DNA of 64,000 bases from Vulcanimicrobiota bacterium (GCA_019637395.1 JAHBVR010000003.1:372001-436000); one strand, 5' to 3'; shown: positions 19,727 to 28,468, counted from the stretch's first letter. Translations and numbers: made by a program. The notes: a model not told the origin generated them from the sequence alone.

Positions 19727-20175
19727 GAGCACTGATCCAGAAAGTTTCCCGAGCAAACGTCAAGGTCCAGGGAGAGGTGCGCGGCGCCATCGAGCGAGGC
19801 TTTCTCATTCTGCTGGGAGTGGGCCAGCACGATACGGCCAAAGAAGCCGAATGGCTGGCCGACAAGGTGGTGAACCTGCGCATCTTTGAAGATCAGGCCG
19901 GCAAACTGAACCTGTCCTTATTGGAAGTGGGCGGCTCCGCCCTGGTGGTATCCCAATTCACGCTCTTCGGCGATTGCCGGAAGGGACGCCGGCCTTCCTT
20001 TATCGGCGCAGCCCGCCCGGAGCTGGCGGTTCCTCTTTACGAGCATTTCGTAGCCCGGCTCAGAGCGGTCTTACCACGGGTGGAGACGGGGGTTTTCCAG
20101 ACTCACATGGACGTCTCGCTGGTCAACGACGGTCCAGTGACGCTCTGGCTCGATACCGACGATTTACGCAACTAG
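19723..20175 (+). CDS. dtd: D-aminoacyl-tRNA deacylase
   Basis: Removes D-amino acids mischarged onto tRNA. The DTD signatures are present: [15 protein letters not shown] at the start, [17 protein letters not shown] and the cross-subunit loop [12 protein letters not shown] start it at the TTG at 19723, overlapping the rel stop (TTGA), which gives the usual 150 residues; the longer upstream frame runs through rel. The rel-dtd pairing is common in bacteria. The last 4 bases overlap the convergent methyltransferase. Confidence 0.93.
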   Translation: MRALIQKVSRANVKVQGEVRGAIERGFLILLGVGQHDTAKEAEWLADKVVNLRIFEDQAGKLNLSLLEVGGSALVVSQFTLFGDCRKGRRPSFIGAARPELAVPLYEHFVARLRAVLPRVETGVFQTHMDVSLVNDGPVTLWLDTDDLRN

Positions 20176-20981
20176 ACCGGGCGGCGAGCGACCACCAGCA
20201 TACCGTGGCGCAAACTCGGGATCCATTGGGCGATGCGGTTGGTTAGCAAAGCGTAGACCAGTCCGATGGGCATCTTCCAACCCCCAAAGCGCCGCTGGAA
20301 CTCCACTTTCCCGCTGTCTTCTTTTCTCTCGAAAGGACCTGACTTCAAGTAGAAGTCGATCCCGTCCCAATACATGTGCGGACCGCCCAGCTCCAAAATG
20401 AAGTTCTCACGGCTGAGCATATTGCGAATTTCTGGGAAAGTATACTCGCGCATATGCCCTCCCCACCACTCAGGAGGTCCGATCTCCGGCACCGGGGAGC
20501 GTCCCAGCAACAACTTGACCCGGTTGATCAGGCGGCTCAAATTGGGAGTGGTGAGCAACAGACGGCCCCCCGGTCTCAAACATTCGCGCAAGTGGCGCAA
20601 AGCCCGGCGGGGATTGCCTTGCAGGTGCTCGATCACTTCGCTAAAGATAATCAGGTCATAATAGTCGCGGGGAGCGGGGAGCGGCTCGAGGATGTTACCG
20701 CAGTGAAATGTCACCCCGGCGGCCTCGGATACTTCTCTCTGACTGGGTCCCAAATCGAGGGTGTGCACTTCCCAATGGGGGCACGCCCTCTTTAACTGGC
20801 GAGAGAAGCGGCTGGTTCCGATTTCCAAGACGGTTTGGGGCTCGGGCAGGGCGGCCATCGTCTCCACCAGGGCTTGAAATTTGGGGCGGGTGACGGTGTA
20901 GTAGACCTTGTCGTGCAGGTCGGTGTCGCCCCGCATGTCCTGGTCAAAGATAGCCAGGAACTGGGCGGACTGGATATGCAT
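20172..20981 (-). CDS. Class I SAM-dependent methyltransferase
   Basis: A 269-residue methyltransferase with motif [14 protein letters not shown], a motif II aspartate in HTLDLGPSQ, and [13 protein letters not shown] plus [14 protein letters not shown], as in Methyltransf_11/23 proteins. GTSRFS replaces the usual GxGxG, so SAM binding may be altered. The acceptor is unknown; the C-terminal region with an amphipathic, basic stretch is typical for enzymes acting on lipids or glycans. It runs opposite to dtd. Confidence 0.75.
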   Translation of the reverse strand: MHIQSAQFLAIFDQDMRGDTDLHDKVYYTVTRPKFQALVETMAALPEPQTVLEIGTSRFSRQLKRACPHWEVHTLDLGPSQREVSEAAGVTFHCGNILEPLPAPRDYYDLIIFSEVIEHLQGNPRRALRHLRECLRPGGRLLLTTPNLSRLINRVKLLLGRSPVPEIGPPEWWGGHMREYTFPEIRNMLSRENFILELGGPHMYWDGIDFYLKSGPFERKEDSGKVEFQRRFGGWKMPIGLVYALLTNRIAQWIPSLRHGMLVVARRPV

Positions 20982-21014
20982 GGCGGCCGGTTCGTCCCGT
21001 CCTCAGCCAGTCCT

Positions 21015-22148
21015 TTACCACCAGGGGCCGTAGCCACCCCAGCGCCCGTAGCCCGGATAGCCCAGGCCGAACGTAAAGCCGCTGCGGTAACCACCCCAAT
21101 CACTGCCGTAATAAGCCGGCGAAATGCGATGCTGATATGTCATGCGCACTTTGCCGGTGAACTCGGTATCGGCCGTGCGTTCCGCTTCGTTGTCCGGGTT
21201 CTGGGCGTAGAGGGTAAACCTCGCCTCCAGGTCAATATCGCTGCGCCGGGTTTCCGATTGATTCAAATCCATGTTGAAGGCAAAGACGCCCTTATCATCC
21301 GCCTGGACAGACCAGTCGGCGTCATAATCGCTGTAGCCGATAAAAAGAAAACGTCCCATATCGATGTGGCATTTGGCTTTGACCAGGGCGCGCGGAGGAG
21401 CGGTGCCGCTGACTCGATAGATATCGCTGCCCAGGGCCTCGATGGCGGTTATCTGAGGTGGAACCCAACCGATCGCCTGAAAATGGCCGACCGGTTTGTC
21501 TTCACTGACGCCTCTGGCGCTGGAAAAGTGGGCGATCAGGGCGATATCGCCCTTCTCCTCGGGTTGCACCACGTATTCTCCCTGATAAAGACCTCCGCCC
21601 GCCTCCGGCAAGGTCAGGGTCCGGTTGGAGGAACTATTGAGCAGGGTGGTCCCTCCACTTTCGGCCTGGACCGTGACCAACACTTCGGCGCCAATCGGCA
21701 GCGGCTCGTTCAACTCCGGCACCACCGTTACGGCTCGAATCAGGGGGAGGGGCGGTTGCAGGGCCACTCCGTTGGCTTCGGCCCAACGTTTCACCAACCG
21801 ATCTCCGCTGGCCACCGGGTCACTCACCTGCTTTTCCACAAAATCCGGGTAACCCACCAGACCCAACAGCTTGCCGCTGCCGCTGTAGCGGGCTACTCCC
21901 GCCAGGGGCAAATCGCGGGCCAGAATGCCCAGTTCCTGGTAGCGTCGGGGCGACCATCCCTGGGCCAAAACCCGGCGCACCTGCAGTTGGTTCTCGCTCA
22001 GGTGGGCCCGGTCGCGGGCGGCTATTAACTGGGTCGAAAGACTTTCCGCTCCGGCCCGGTCGCGTGCGACCACCAGCAGAACACCGCGCGGGCTTTGGGC
22101 GAGTACGGTCGAAGTGAGTAGCAACAGGCAGCAAAACAGAGATCTCAT
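21015..22148 (-). CDS. Exported protein with Gly/Tyr-rich C-terminus
   Basis: A 377-residue protein with a signal peptide (MRSLFCCLLLLTSTVLAQ). Residues 20-115 are alpha/beta; the middle (about 130-300) reads as two or three Ig-like beta domains; the last 35 residues are dominated by Gly, Tyr and Trp (YRSGFTFGLGYPGYGRWGG), like a surface or repeat-adhesion tail. I do not recognise the family. On this strand the next gene downstream is the methyltransferase at 20981, 33 bases away. Confidence 0.6.
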   Translation of the reverse strand: MRSLFCCLLLLTSTVLAQSPRGVLLVVARDRAGAESLSTQLIAARDRAHLSENQLQVRRVLAQGWSPRRYQELGILARDLPLAGVARYSGSGKLLGLVGYPDFVEKQVSDPVASGDRLVKRWAEANGVALQPPLPLIRAVTVVPELNEPLPIGAEVLVTVQAESGGTTLLNSSSNRTLTLPEAGGGLYQGEYVVQPEEKGDIALIAHFSSARGVSEDKPVGHFQAIGWVPPQITAIEALGSDIYRVSGTAPPRALVKAKCHIDMGRFLFIGYSDYDADWSVQADDKGVFAFNMDLNQSETRRSDIDLEARFTLYAQNPDNEAERTADTEFTGKVRMTYQHRISPAYYGSDWGGYRSGFTFGLGYPGYGRWGGYGPWW

Positions 22149-22170
22149 CTCTATTTAATTCCAAGGAAAG

Positions 22171-22647
22171 TCAGGTTTCCTGCAGGCCCCATTCTTCGCG
22201 CAGTGCGTTGGCCTCTTTGAACAGATCGAAATGCCCGGTTCCCCGGGCCATCTCCACCGCATCGAGCAGCATGGAATTGGCTGAAGGCTGCCAGCCGGTC
22301 AGCGCAAAAAAGCGCGCTCGCTCCAGCATATAGCGCAGCCAGGCGCGGTGTTTGGCGGGGATCTCCCGGGTGTCCCGCTGGGCTGCTTCAATCAGCACAA
22401 AGTCGGCCTCGTTCAGGGTCTCACGGGCGGCTTCGAAGGCTCCTTTGCGCGTCTGCAAGGTTCCAAGGTGAGAAAGCAAATGAGCGAGAAGATAAGGATT
22501 GCCGGTCGCTTTGACCTTGAGCTTGAAAGCGGTCAGTTGGTGGATACTCATTTCCAGATCCTCCGGCCGCACCAGAGCTCGAATGGACTCTTCGTCGATC
22601 GAGTGGTGAGAATCAGGTGCAGGTGTGGAATCTATCGAGTTTGACAT
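22171..22647 (-). CDS. TPR-like cytoplasmic protein
   Basis: A 158-residue, all-helical protein with regular paired helices such as LLAHLLSHLGTLQTRKGAFE and AARETLNEADFVLIEAAQ, consistent with two or three TPR units. No signal peptide or catalytic motif. It lies 22 bases upstream of the exported protein gene on the same strand, so the two may form an operon. Its first 23 bases overlap the start of the divergent gene at 22625. Confidence 0.5.
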   Translation of the reverse strand: MSNSIDSTPAPDSHHSIDEESIRALVRPEDLEMSIHQLTAFKLKVKATGNPYLLAHLLSHLGTLQTRKGAFEAARETLNEADFVLIEAAQRDTREIPAKHRAWLRYMLERARFFALTGWQPSANSMLLDAVEMARGTGHFDLFKEANALREEWGLQET

Positions 22648-23269
22648 CGGAAGTGGCTACGCAAGCAGCTCTAAGGTTCCTCCCCTGGCGGTCGGCCACG
22701 AAAGCAAGTGGCAGCACTATAGCCGGGAACTCACCTGCCTGCCCCTGCGGGGCGCCTGGCTGAGCCGCTTTCTCGAGAAAATCTGCGCCCCGCCCTGCCA
22801 TCCCTCCCCCTTGCCGGTAGAAGGCTGGAAGCTGATTTTGCCGTGTCTCAAACAGGCCAGCGATTGGGACCTGCCGGTGGCTTGCTGGAACGAAACCGAG
22901 AAGGCATTGCGCAATCCACAGAAATGCCCGGCGATTCTGCGCGGTCTGGCTTGCTTGCGCCAGCAATGCCCGGAAGAAGTGGCTCGTTGGCTGCGATTCT
23001 CCCCGCACAACCTGTGCCGCACCGCCCGCCGCCTGGGAATGTTCAGCCCGGAAAGAGCCCTTCAGGTCATCGCCCGGGCCCGGCGCCACCCCACCTTTGA
23101 CGAGCCGGGCGAAGGAGCTTGTTTCGAACGCTGGCTGAAACAGTGGGGACCGCTACGCGCGCCCGATTGGCTGAGTGAGGGGGTGTCGCGCGAGCAAATA
23201 GCTCGCGAGTTTCGCAAGCACCAACCGGTTCTGCAGTTGGACCTGCTCTATCGTTTGCTGAAGTCGTAG
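22625..23269 (+). CDS. Unknown protein, helical and Cys-rich
   Basis: A 214-residue frame with coding-like composition and nine or so cysteines scattered through helical segments (KICAPPCHPS, LRGLACLRQQCPEE). No known motif. The GTG start at 22625 lies inside the start of the divergent TPR-like gene, so the true start may be later. The 3' end overlaps the convergent gene at 23248 by 22 bases. Confidence 0.45.
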   Translation: MESIEFDIGSGYASSSKVPPLAVGHESKWQHYSRELTCLPLRGAWLSRFLEKICAPPCHPSPLPVEGWKLILPCLKQASDWDLPVACWNETEKALRNPQKCPAILRGLACLRQQCPEEVARWLRFSPHNLCRTARRLGMFSPERALQVIARARRHPTFDEPGEGACFERWLKQWGPLRAPDWLSEGVSREQIAREFRKHQPVLQLDLLYRLLKS

Positions 23270-23556
23270 GGTTCGCCCAAAATGCGCGCCAGCTCCACGA
23301 ACACCGATTGTTCCCAAGGAACGAACTTCTCTTTGTATATGTCTTCCCGTTCCAGCACCAGGCTTGAGCCGATGCGATCGAGCAACAACGGAATCGTCCA
23401 TAAACGGCGAATCAGCTCGCGGTCAATGCCCTCTCCGCGCGGGTGGATCTCACTCAGGATCTCCAAAAAACGGTGGGCCGAAGCCGGGTCGAAACGCATG
23501 TCCAGCAGCGGGTCCAGCAATTCTTCCCAGCCCTGGTCCAAATCGGTCAGCAGCAC
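23248..23556 (-). CDS. Unknown protein, paralogue of the head-to-head neighbour
   Basis: A 102-residue protein starting with GTG at 23556. Its core aligns with the divergent product of 23569-23862: GWEELLDPLLDMRF against GWERFMEPLREGRF, RRLWTIPLLLDRIG against RWIWLIPFTLNWYG, and a shared LGEP near the end. By eye about one third of aligned residues are identical. No known family. Only 12 bases separate the two start codons. Confidence 0.5.
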   Translation of the reverse strand: MLLTDLDQGWEELLDPLLDMRFDPASAHRFLEILSEIHPRGEGIDRELIRRLWTIPLLLDRIGSSLVLEREDIYKEKFVPWEQSVFVELARILGEPYDFSKR

Positions 23557-23568
23557 GCGGGGCCTTTC

Positions 23569-23862
23569 TTGACGGCCTTCGACCTGCCCTCTCAGTTAGC
23601 CATGGGCTGGGAGCGCTTCATGGAGCCGTTGCGGGAAGGCCGCTTTCTGCCCGAGGAAGGCGAGGGCTTCTTGCGCACCCTGGAATCGCACGATCCTCCA
23701 GCGGACAAGCTACCCTACGACGTCGTCCGTTGGATCTGGCTGATTCCCTTCACCCTCAACTGGTATGGCAAGAATCTGCCCGAGGAAGTGGACGAAGATC
23801 ACTTTCGTCACCTGGAAGACCGATTCTATACGGAGGTCTCGCGCTGGCTGGGGGAGCCTTAG
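23569..23862 (+). CDS. Unknown protein, paralogue of the head-to-head neighbour
   Basis: A 97-residue protein if it starts at the TTG at 23569, where the alignment with the product of 23248-23556 begins; an ATG at 23602 is the alternative. A longer frame reaches back to 23443 but would run antisense inside the neighbour. Acidic, Trp-rich, ending DRFYTEVSRWLGEP. Function unknown; the pairing suggests a duplicated regulator or an immunity-like small protein, but nothing in the sequence decides it. The 3' end overlaps the next convergent gene by 4 bases. Confidence 0.5.
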   Translation: MTAFDLPSQLAMGWERFMEPLREGRFLPEEGEGFLRTLESHDPPADKLPYDVVRWIWLIPFTLNWYGKNLPEEVDEDHFRHLEDRFYTEVSRWLGEP

Positions 23863-24416
23863 TCCTGCATCAGCAGGAGCAAAGCGGCCCCGCCTTTCTC
23901 CACCTGTTCCAGGCGTCCGGAATCCTCGCCCTGCACCAAGCCGACCTTGACTCCAAAGTTATTGCGTATCGTACCATCCGGCTCTATACGTCCCTTTTGA
24001 AAAAACTCGCCCCAGGCGTAAACACGTCCCTGGTCGTCCACCCGGCCTTTGGGGATAAGGCCCGCCGGCCCGGTAATGGTCCCATCCGCTTTCACCTTGC
24101 CTACCGGCCAACCGATCGGGTTGCGGATAGTGCCGTCACTGTCCACTTTGCCCTTGGGTAAGACCAGTCCGGTCACTTTGCCCACGTCTTGCTTCGCGGG
24201 GGTCGTTTGCGCTTGAGCCTGAGCGGCTTGAGCGCCGCCGGCCACACCCATGACGGCCAGACCCGCCAGAGCCAGGCCCTTCCAACCCAAGCCCGATTCG
24301 GGTGGGCTGCTCTTTTCGAAGCGGTCGCTTGGGAGAGTGGGGGCCGGAGCTGCTTGCTTCCTGGACCCAGAGATGGGGCTGGCACTGGCCAGCCGGGATG
24401 TGGTTGAGGTCTGCAT
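23859..24416 (-). CDS. Beta-flower/beta-fan-like repeat protein
   Basis: A 185-residue protein with a Ser/Pro-rich N-terminus (MQTSTTSRLASASP), a hydrophobic segment (WKGLALAGLAVMGVAGGAQA, about residues 45-65) and then five short repeats of the form G-K-V-x-x-D-G-T-I (GKVDSDGTIRN, GKVKADGTITG, GRVDDQGRVYA, GRIEPDGTIRN). This periodicity resembles the 4- or 5-fold beta-flower families, whose function is largely unknown. An alternative TTG start at 24422 adds two residues. It shares N-terminal style with the next gene upstream. Confidence 0.6.
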   Translation of the reverse strand: MQTSTTSRLASASPISGSRKQAAPAPTLPSDRFEKSSPPESGLGWKGLALAGLAVMGVAGGAQAAQAQAQTTPAKQDVGKVTGLVLPKGKVDSDGTIRNPIGWPVGKVKADGTITGPAGLIPKGRVDDQGRVYAWGEFFQKGRIEPDGTIRNNFGVKVGLVQGEDSGRLEQVEKGGAALLLLMQD

Positions 24417-24451
24417 CCTCAAATTTTAGCCGAGAGGACTGAAAGAAACTG

Positions 24452-24476
24452 AAAAAGCCCGGCGTTGGGACCGGGC
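24452..24476 (-). terminator. Intrinsic terminator of the glycine-zipper gene
   Basis: A perfect 6-bp stem (GCCCGG at 24457-24462 with CCGGGC at 24471-24476) and 8-base loop, followed on the minus strand by five T residues (24456-24452). It lies 23 bases after the stop of the gene at 24499-24978. Confidence 0.8.
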
Positions 24477-24498
24477 CTTTCTAGAGGTCTCTGGCTAC

Positions 24499-24978
24499 TT
24501 AGAAGAGGAGGCTGAGGCCCGCGCCGACGCCGGCCGCGGCCAGGTAGCCACCACCCAGAGCGTTGGTCAGAGCCATGGTGACGGCACCTTTGACGGCTCC
24601 ACTAACACCACCGACGGTGGCTCCGATGGCTCCACCGGTCAGGGCGCCCACACCGGGCCGACCGGCGGCTCCGCCGACCACGGCCCCGCCGATGCCGCCG
24701 ACCACACCGCCGAGGGTAGCGCCTACACCGCCACCGATGAGGGCGGCGTTGCCGATGCTGCCACCGGCCAGCCAGTTGCAGGCCATACCGTTGACGGCGC
24801 CGCCGAGGACGCGGGTGATCAGTTTGCCGCCCGAGAAGTGGCCGCCGCCGTTGTCGTCGCCCTTAGTGGCTTTGAATTCGTCTTGCGGGGCCTGCTGAAT
24901 TTGAGGAGCGGCCGCTTTGGGGGCCGAGGGCAGGCTGCGAGTTGCAGGTACGAGGTTGCTGGAAGTTTGAATGTTCAT
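24499..24978 (-). CDS. Glycine-zipper protein, bacteriocin-like
   Basis: A 159-residue protein whose residues 50-155 are an almost continuous Gly/Ala/Val glycine-zipper region (GGGVGATLGGVVGGIGGAVV), typical of membrane-inserting glycine-zipper proteins and class II bacteriocins. The N-terminal 45 residues are polar (MNIQTSSNLVPATRSL) with no classical signal peptide. GGAGAC lies 8 bases before the ATG; the upstream leader is A/C-rich and almost lacks T on the coding strand. Single-gene unit with its own terminator. Could be a pore-forming peptide, or an envelope protein; undecided. Confidence 0.6.
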   Translation of the reverse strand: MNIQTSSNLVPATRSLPSAPKAAAPQIQQAPQDEFKATKGDDNGGGHFSGGKLITRVLGGAVNGMACNWLAGGSIGNAALIGGGVGATLGGVVGGIGGAVVGGAAGRPGVGALTGGAIGATVGGVSGAVKGAVTMALTNALGGGYLAAAGVGAGLSLLF

Positions 24979-25079
24979 GTCTTCTGTCTCCGTTTCCGTG
25001 TGTTTTGTGTGTTCTCTGTGTTTAACCTCGGAGAATGAACAGGAAATGAACGAGTTGTTGCCAGGCCGGAAAACCCGGT

Positions 25080-26177
25080 TTACAAACCGCGAGCCGGCCG
25101 GCCCAGCGAATCGGAAGCGCGACTTTCAGGAGTCACCGTGAGTTTCAGGCTGCGGCCCTGGCGCCAAATGTGCAGGTCCAGGGGCTTGCCGATCGGCAGG
25201 GGGGCCAGCAGGGTGCGAAACTGGCGCTCATCCCGAACCGGCTTCCCATCCAGCTCCAGAATGACGTCAAAAGCCTGGACGCCGGCTCGACCGGCGGGTC
25301 CAGAACGGTAGCCGCCCTGAATCAGCACTCCCTGACAGCGAGGCAGATGCAATTGAGCGGCCAGGGCAGGCGTGACCGGCTCCACCCACATGCCCATCCA
25401 GGCCCGATCGACCCGTCCTTTTTTCACGATGTCCTGGAAGACGGAACGGGCCAGTTGGCTGGGGATGGCCAGACCGATGCCCTGAGATCCGCCCGTTTTG
25501 GAGAGCATGGCGGCGTTGATGCCCACCACTTCGCCCTTGAGATTGCACAGCGGGCCACCGCTGTTGCCGGGATTGATGGCCGCGTCGGTCTGGATGAAAT
25601 TCTCGAAGTCGGCAATCCCCAGATCGTGCCGGCCTTTACCGCTCACAATGCCGTGGCTGACCGAGCCGCGCATGCGAAAAGGCGAACCGAAGGCCAGCAC
25701 AAACTCGCCGGCCTTCAGTTCATCGCTATCACCCCAGGCAAGGGCCGGCAGAGAGCCGGCCGACACCTGCAAAACAGCCAGATCACTGGCGGGGTCGCTA
25801 CCCACCCAGCGCGCCGGAGTCACCCGATTGTCGGAGAGGGTCACGCGAATCTCGCGAACCCCGTTGACCACGTGGTGATTGGTCAGGATATAGCCATCGG
25901 AGCCCACGGAAACTCCCGAGCCGACGCTGGGGATCCGCTGCTCCTGGGTAAAGACCTCATCCTGCACCAGAGTGGAAAACGGATCGGAGAAGGGGTGGTG
26001 AAACCCATCCACCACCTGGATGGCGTCGATACTGACAACGGCCGGAGAAACCTTGCTCACTACCGCCACGAACTGGTCGGATACGTCTTGCAGACGGGGG
26101 CTGCGCTCAGCTTGAGCTGGAGCAGGCGGGGACACCTCGATCTTCAGGCGTCCCCCCCACAGGAGGACCCCCATCAA
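25080..26177 (-). CDS. HtrA/DegP-type periplasmic serine protease
   Basis: S1C protease for misfolded envelope proteins. The triad is visible: His102 in TNHHVVNG, Asp132 in DPASDLAVLQV and Ser206 in NPGNSGGPL; one PDZ domain follows (about 265-350; GPAGRAGVQAFDVILELDGKPV), as in DegS-like enzymes. The first TTG/ATG codons (26177/26174) leave a truncated membrane anchor; reading the frame upstream gives INKRALVLTATLMGVLLW, a good signal anchor, but only ATT and CTG codons are available as starts there. Immediately downstream of trxB on the same strand. Confidence 0.9.
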   Translation of the reverse strand: MMGVLLWGGRLKIEVSPPAPAQAERSPRLQDVSDQFVAVVSKVSPAVVSIDAIQVVDGFHHPFSDPFSTLVQDEVFTQEQRIPSVGSGVSVGSDGYILTNHHVVNGVREIRVTLSDNRVTPARWVGSDPASDLAVLQVSAGSLPALAWGDSDELKAGEFVLAFGSPFRMRGSVSHGIVSGKGRHDLGIADFENFIQTDAAINPGNSGGPLCNLKGEVVGINAAMLSKTGGSQGIGLAIPSQLARSVFQDIVKKGRVDRAWMGMWVEPVTPALAAQLHLPRCQGVLIQGGYRSGPAGRAGVQAFDVILELDGKPVRDERQFRTLLAPLPIGKPLDLHIWRQGRSLKLTVTPESRASDSLGRPARGL

Positions 26178-26205
26178 CGTCGCCGTCAGGACCAGCGCCC
26201 GCTTG

Positions 26206-27168
26206 TTAATGCCCCGCCACCGCCTCCGCTTTGCGTTCCGCCAACATGTGCTCGGCGTCCATAGCCGCCTTGCAGCCCATTCCGGCGGCCGTGATGGCCT
26301 GGCGATAGCGCTTGTCGACCACGTCGCCGCAGCCGAAAATGCCCTGGACGTTGGTCTTCACGTTTTCACCATTGGTCTTGCCGAGGTGGGTGAGCAGGTA
26401 GCCTTCCTCATCCAGTTCGCAAACGCCGCGCAAAAATTCCGTGTTGGGGATATGTCCTATGCCTAAGAACAAACCGGCCACGGTCAGTTTCTCAGCCTTT
26501 CCGTTAACCGACAACTGGAGGTACTCCACGCCTTTTTCGGGAGTGCCGTGCACACTCTCCACCACCGTGTTCCAATGCACCTGAATCTTGGGATGGGCCA
26601 GCAGGCGATCCTGCATAATCTTGGAGGCACGGAAGCTATCGCGGCGATGCAACAGGTGGACTTTGGAGGCAAACCTGGTCAGGAAGAGCGCTTCCTCCAT
26701 GGCCGAGTCCCCACCGCCCACCACGGCGATTTCCATATCGCGGTAGAAGGCGCCGTCGCAGGTGGCGCAGGAGGAGACGCCTCGTCCGAAGAGCTCATCC
26801 TCGCCCGGGACCCCCAGGCGACGGGCGCGCGCCCCGGAGGCCACGATCAAAGCATCGCAAGTGATTACCTCACCACCGTCGGTGGTGCAGCGGATGGGTG
26901 TGCCGGGCTCCACTTTGACGATAAAGCCGTACTGATAACGAGCCCCAAACTTTTGAGCCTGCTTCTTCATATTTTCCACCAGGTCAAAACCATTGATTCC
27001 TTCCGGAAATCCTGGAAAATTTTCCACATCCGAAGTCAGGCTCAACTGACCGCCCGGCTCGTTGCCTTCCAGCACCAGAGGCTTGAGATCGGCGCGGGCG
27101 GCGTAAATGGCAGCGGTGTGCCCGGCGCAACCGGAGCCGGCCACCAGGACGGGAACGTGTTCAGACAT
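26206..27168 (-). CDS. trxB: Thioredoxin reductase
   Basis: FAD/NADPH enzyme that reduces thioredoxin. The redox pair is in SCATCDGAF, the NADPH loop in VVGGGDSAMEEALFL, and the FAD-binding C-terminal motif in GIFGCGDVVDKRYRQA. The first dinucleotide loop reads GSGCAG where GxGPAG is usual. I start at the ATG at 27168, 11 bases after a strong GGAGG, giving 320 residues; a longer frame upstream looks non-coding. Divergent from the ATPase gene at 27254. Thioredoxin itself is not adjacent, but a thioredoxin-like gene lies at 39051. Confidence 0.95.
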   Translation of the reverse strand: MSEHVPVLVAGSGCAGHTAAIYAARADLKPLVLEGNEPGGQLSLTSDVENFPGFPEGINGFDLVENMKKQAQKFGARYQYGFIVKVEPGTPIRCTTDGGEVITCDALIVASGARARRLGVPGEDELFGRGVSSCATCDGAFYRDMEIAVVGGGDSAMEEALFLTRFASKVHLLHRRDSFRASKIMQDRLLAHPKIQVHWNTVVESVHGTPEKGVEYLQLSVNGKAEKLTVAGLFLGIGHIPNTEFLRGVCELDEEGYLLTHLGKTNGENVKTNVQGIFGCGDVVDKRYRQAITAAGMGCKAAMDAEHMLAERKAEAVAGH

Positions 27169-27253
27169 CGAAACTTGGACCTCCAAAAAAGCTTTTCCAC
27201 CTTTCCGTGTCTCGCTCTCAAGGCCCTTTTTCGTGGACGGCGAAACGGCTCGG

Positions 27254-28468
27254 ATGCAGCCGCAGGCCATTCATGATCACTTCCTGGACGAATTCCAGGA
27301 CATGGACATCAGCAACTTCGAGAGCTACGTGATCGCCGCTTTTCGCAAGGGCTCCAGCGACGTGCATTTCGAGCCGCTGCCCGCGGAAATCCGTATCCGC
27401 TGCCGAATCGAAGGCGATCTTTACGAGATGGCCCGCCTGCGCCACTCGCCCGGACCCAAGAAGCCTCACCCCATCACGGTTCAAATCAAGGCGCGCAGCG
27501 GCTTGCAATTGCAGGCTCGGACTCCCGAGGATGGGCGTTTCGAGATGGTGGTGGATGAGCAGCCCTTGAACCTGCGCGTTTCCTCGATCCCCCAGGTATT
27601 CGGCGAGAAGCTGGTGGTGCGCATCTTCAACGTCAATCGCATTACCGATCTACGCACCCTGGGCTTCCGCGACGTCAACCTGAAGCGCCTGCGCCAGATC
27701 GTGGTGCAGAAGGCCGGCCTGATCCTGATTTCCGGTCCCACCGGCTCGGGCAAAACCACTACCCTGTATTCGATTCTCAACTACCTGAATGACGCCCGGC
27801 GCAACGTGGTCACCATCGAAGACCCGGTCGAGTACTTCTTCCACGGCATGAATCAGATTCAAGTCGATGGCACCGCCATGACCTACGACATCGCCCTGCG
27901 CTCGATTCTGCGCCAGGACCCGGACGTGATCATGATCGGCGAGATCCGGGACAAATACACGGCCGAGATGGCTTTCCACGCTTCTATGACCGGCCACCTG
28001 GTGCTCTCTTCCGTTCATTCCAACGACACCGTGGGCGCCGTCCTGCGCCTGCTCGACCTGGGCGTGCCCCCGGTCATCCTGGCCCAGGGCCTCAACGGCG
28101 TCGTCTCCCAGCGGCTGGTGTCCAAATTATGCTCCGAGTGCGCCGTGGCCGATAGCCATCCCCCCCTGGACGCCATCCGCACCTACGCACCCATCGGCTG
28201 CAGTAAGTGCAGCGGGGGCTTCCGCGAGCGCGTGGGGGTTCAGGAAATCTTGATCCTGACCGACACCCTGCGCAAAATGATCATCTCCAACTTCGACGAG
28301 GAAGAATTCTCCATGCTGGCTCTTTCCGAAGGCATGGAGACCTTAAAGGAAGATGCCATCTTCAAATCCATCGAAGGCAAAGTGAGCTACCGCGACGCGC
28401 TGGGCATCACCAGCGAGAGCATCGCGCGAATTTTAGCCGACATCAATCGGATTCTGAAAGATATCTAA
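27254..28468 (+). CDS. GspE/PilB-type secretion ATPase, short form
   Basis: A second type II/type IV pilus ATPase, 404 residues, lacking the long N-terminal domains. It has SDVHFEP (about residue 40), Walker A GPTGSGKTTT (161-170), EDPVEY, Walker B RQDPDVIMIGEIRD, the His box SSVHSNDT and a tetra-Cys zinc element (CSEC, CSKC). It is an assembly- rather than PilT-type motor by its Cys element and C-terminus. No other pilus genes are adjacent; a GspF-type gene at the right window edge is one possible partner. The 3' end overlaps srkA by 26 bases. Confidence 0.88.
   Translation: MQPQAIHDHFLDEFQDMDISNFESYVIAAFRKGSSDVHFEPLPAEIRIRCRIEGDLYEMARLRHSPGPKKPHPITVQIKARSGLQLQARTPEDGRFEMVVDEQPLNLRVSSIPQVFGEKLVVRIFNVNRITDLRTLGFRDVNLKRLRQIVVQKAGLILISGPTGSGKTTTLYSILNYLNDARRNVVTIEDPVEYFFHGMNQIQVDGTAMTYDIALRSILRQDPDVIMIGEIRDKYTAEMAFHASMTGHLVLSSVHSNDTVGAVLRLLDLGVPPVILAQGLNGVVSQRLVSKLCSECAVADSHPPLDAIRTYAPIGCSKCSGGFRERVGVQEILILTDTLRKMIISNFDEEEFSMLALSEGMETLKEDAIFKSIEGKVSYRDALGITSESIARILADINRILKDI

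Noticed and set aside
20835-22028. Long plus-strand frame of 397 codons
   Set aside because: It is antisense to a methyltransferase gene and an exported protein gene with clear signal peptide and motifs; its composition is that of a shadow frame.
23443-23568. Longer start for the plus-strand paralogue
   Set aside because: It would be antisense to the partner gene, and the alignment between the two proteins begins at about 23569.
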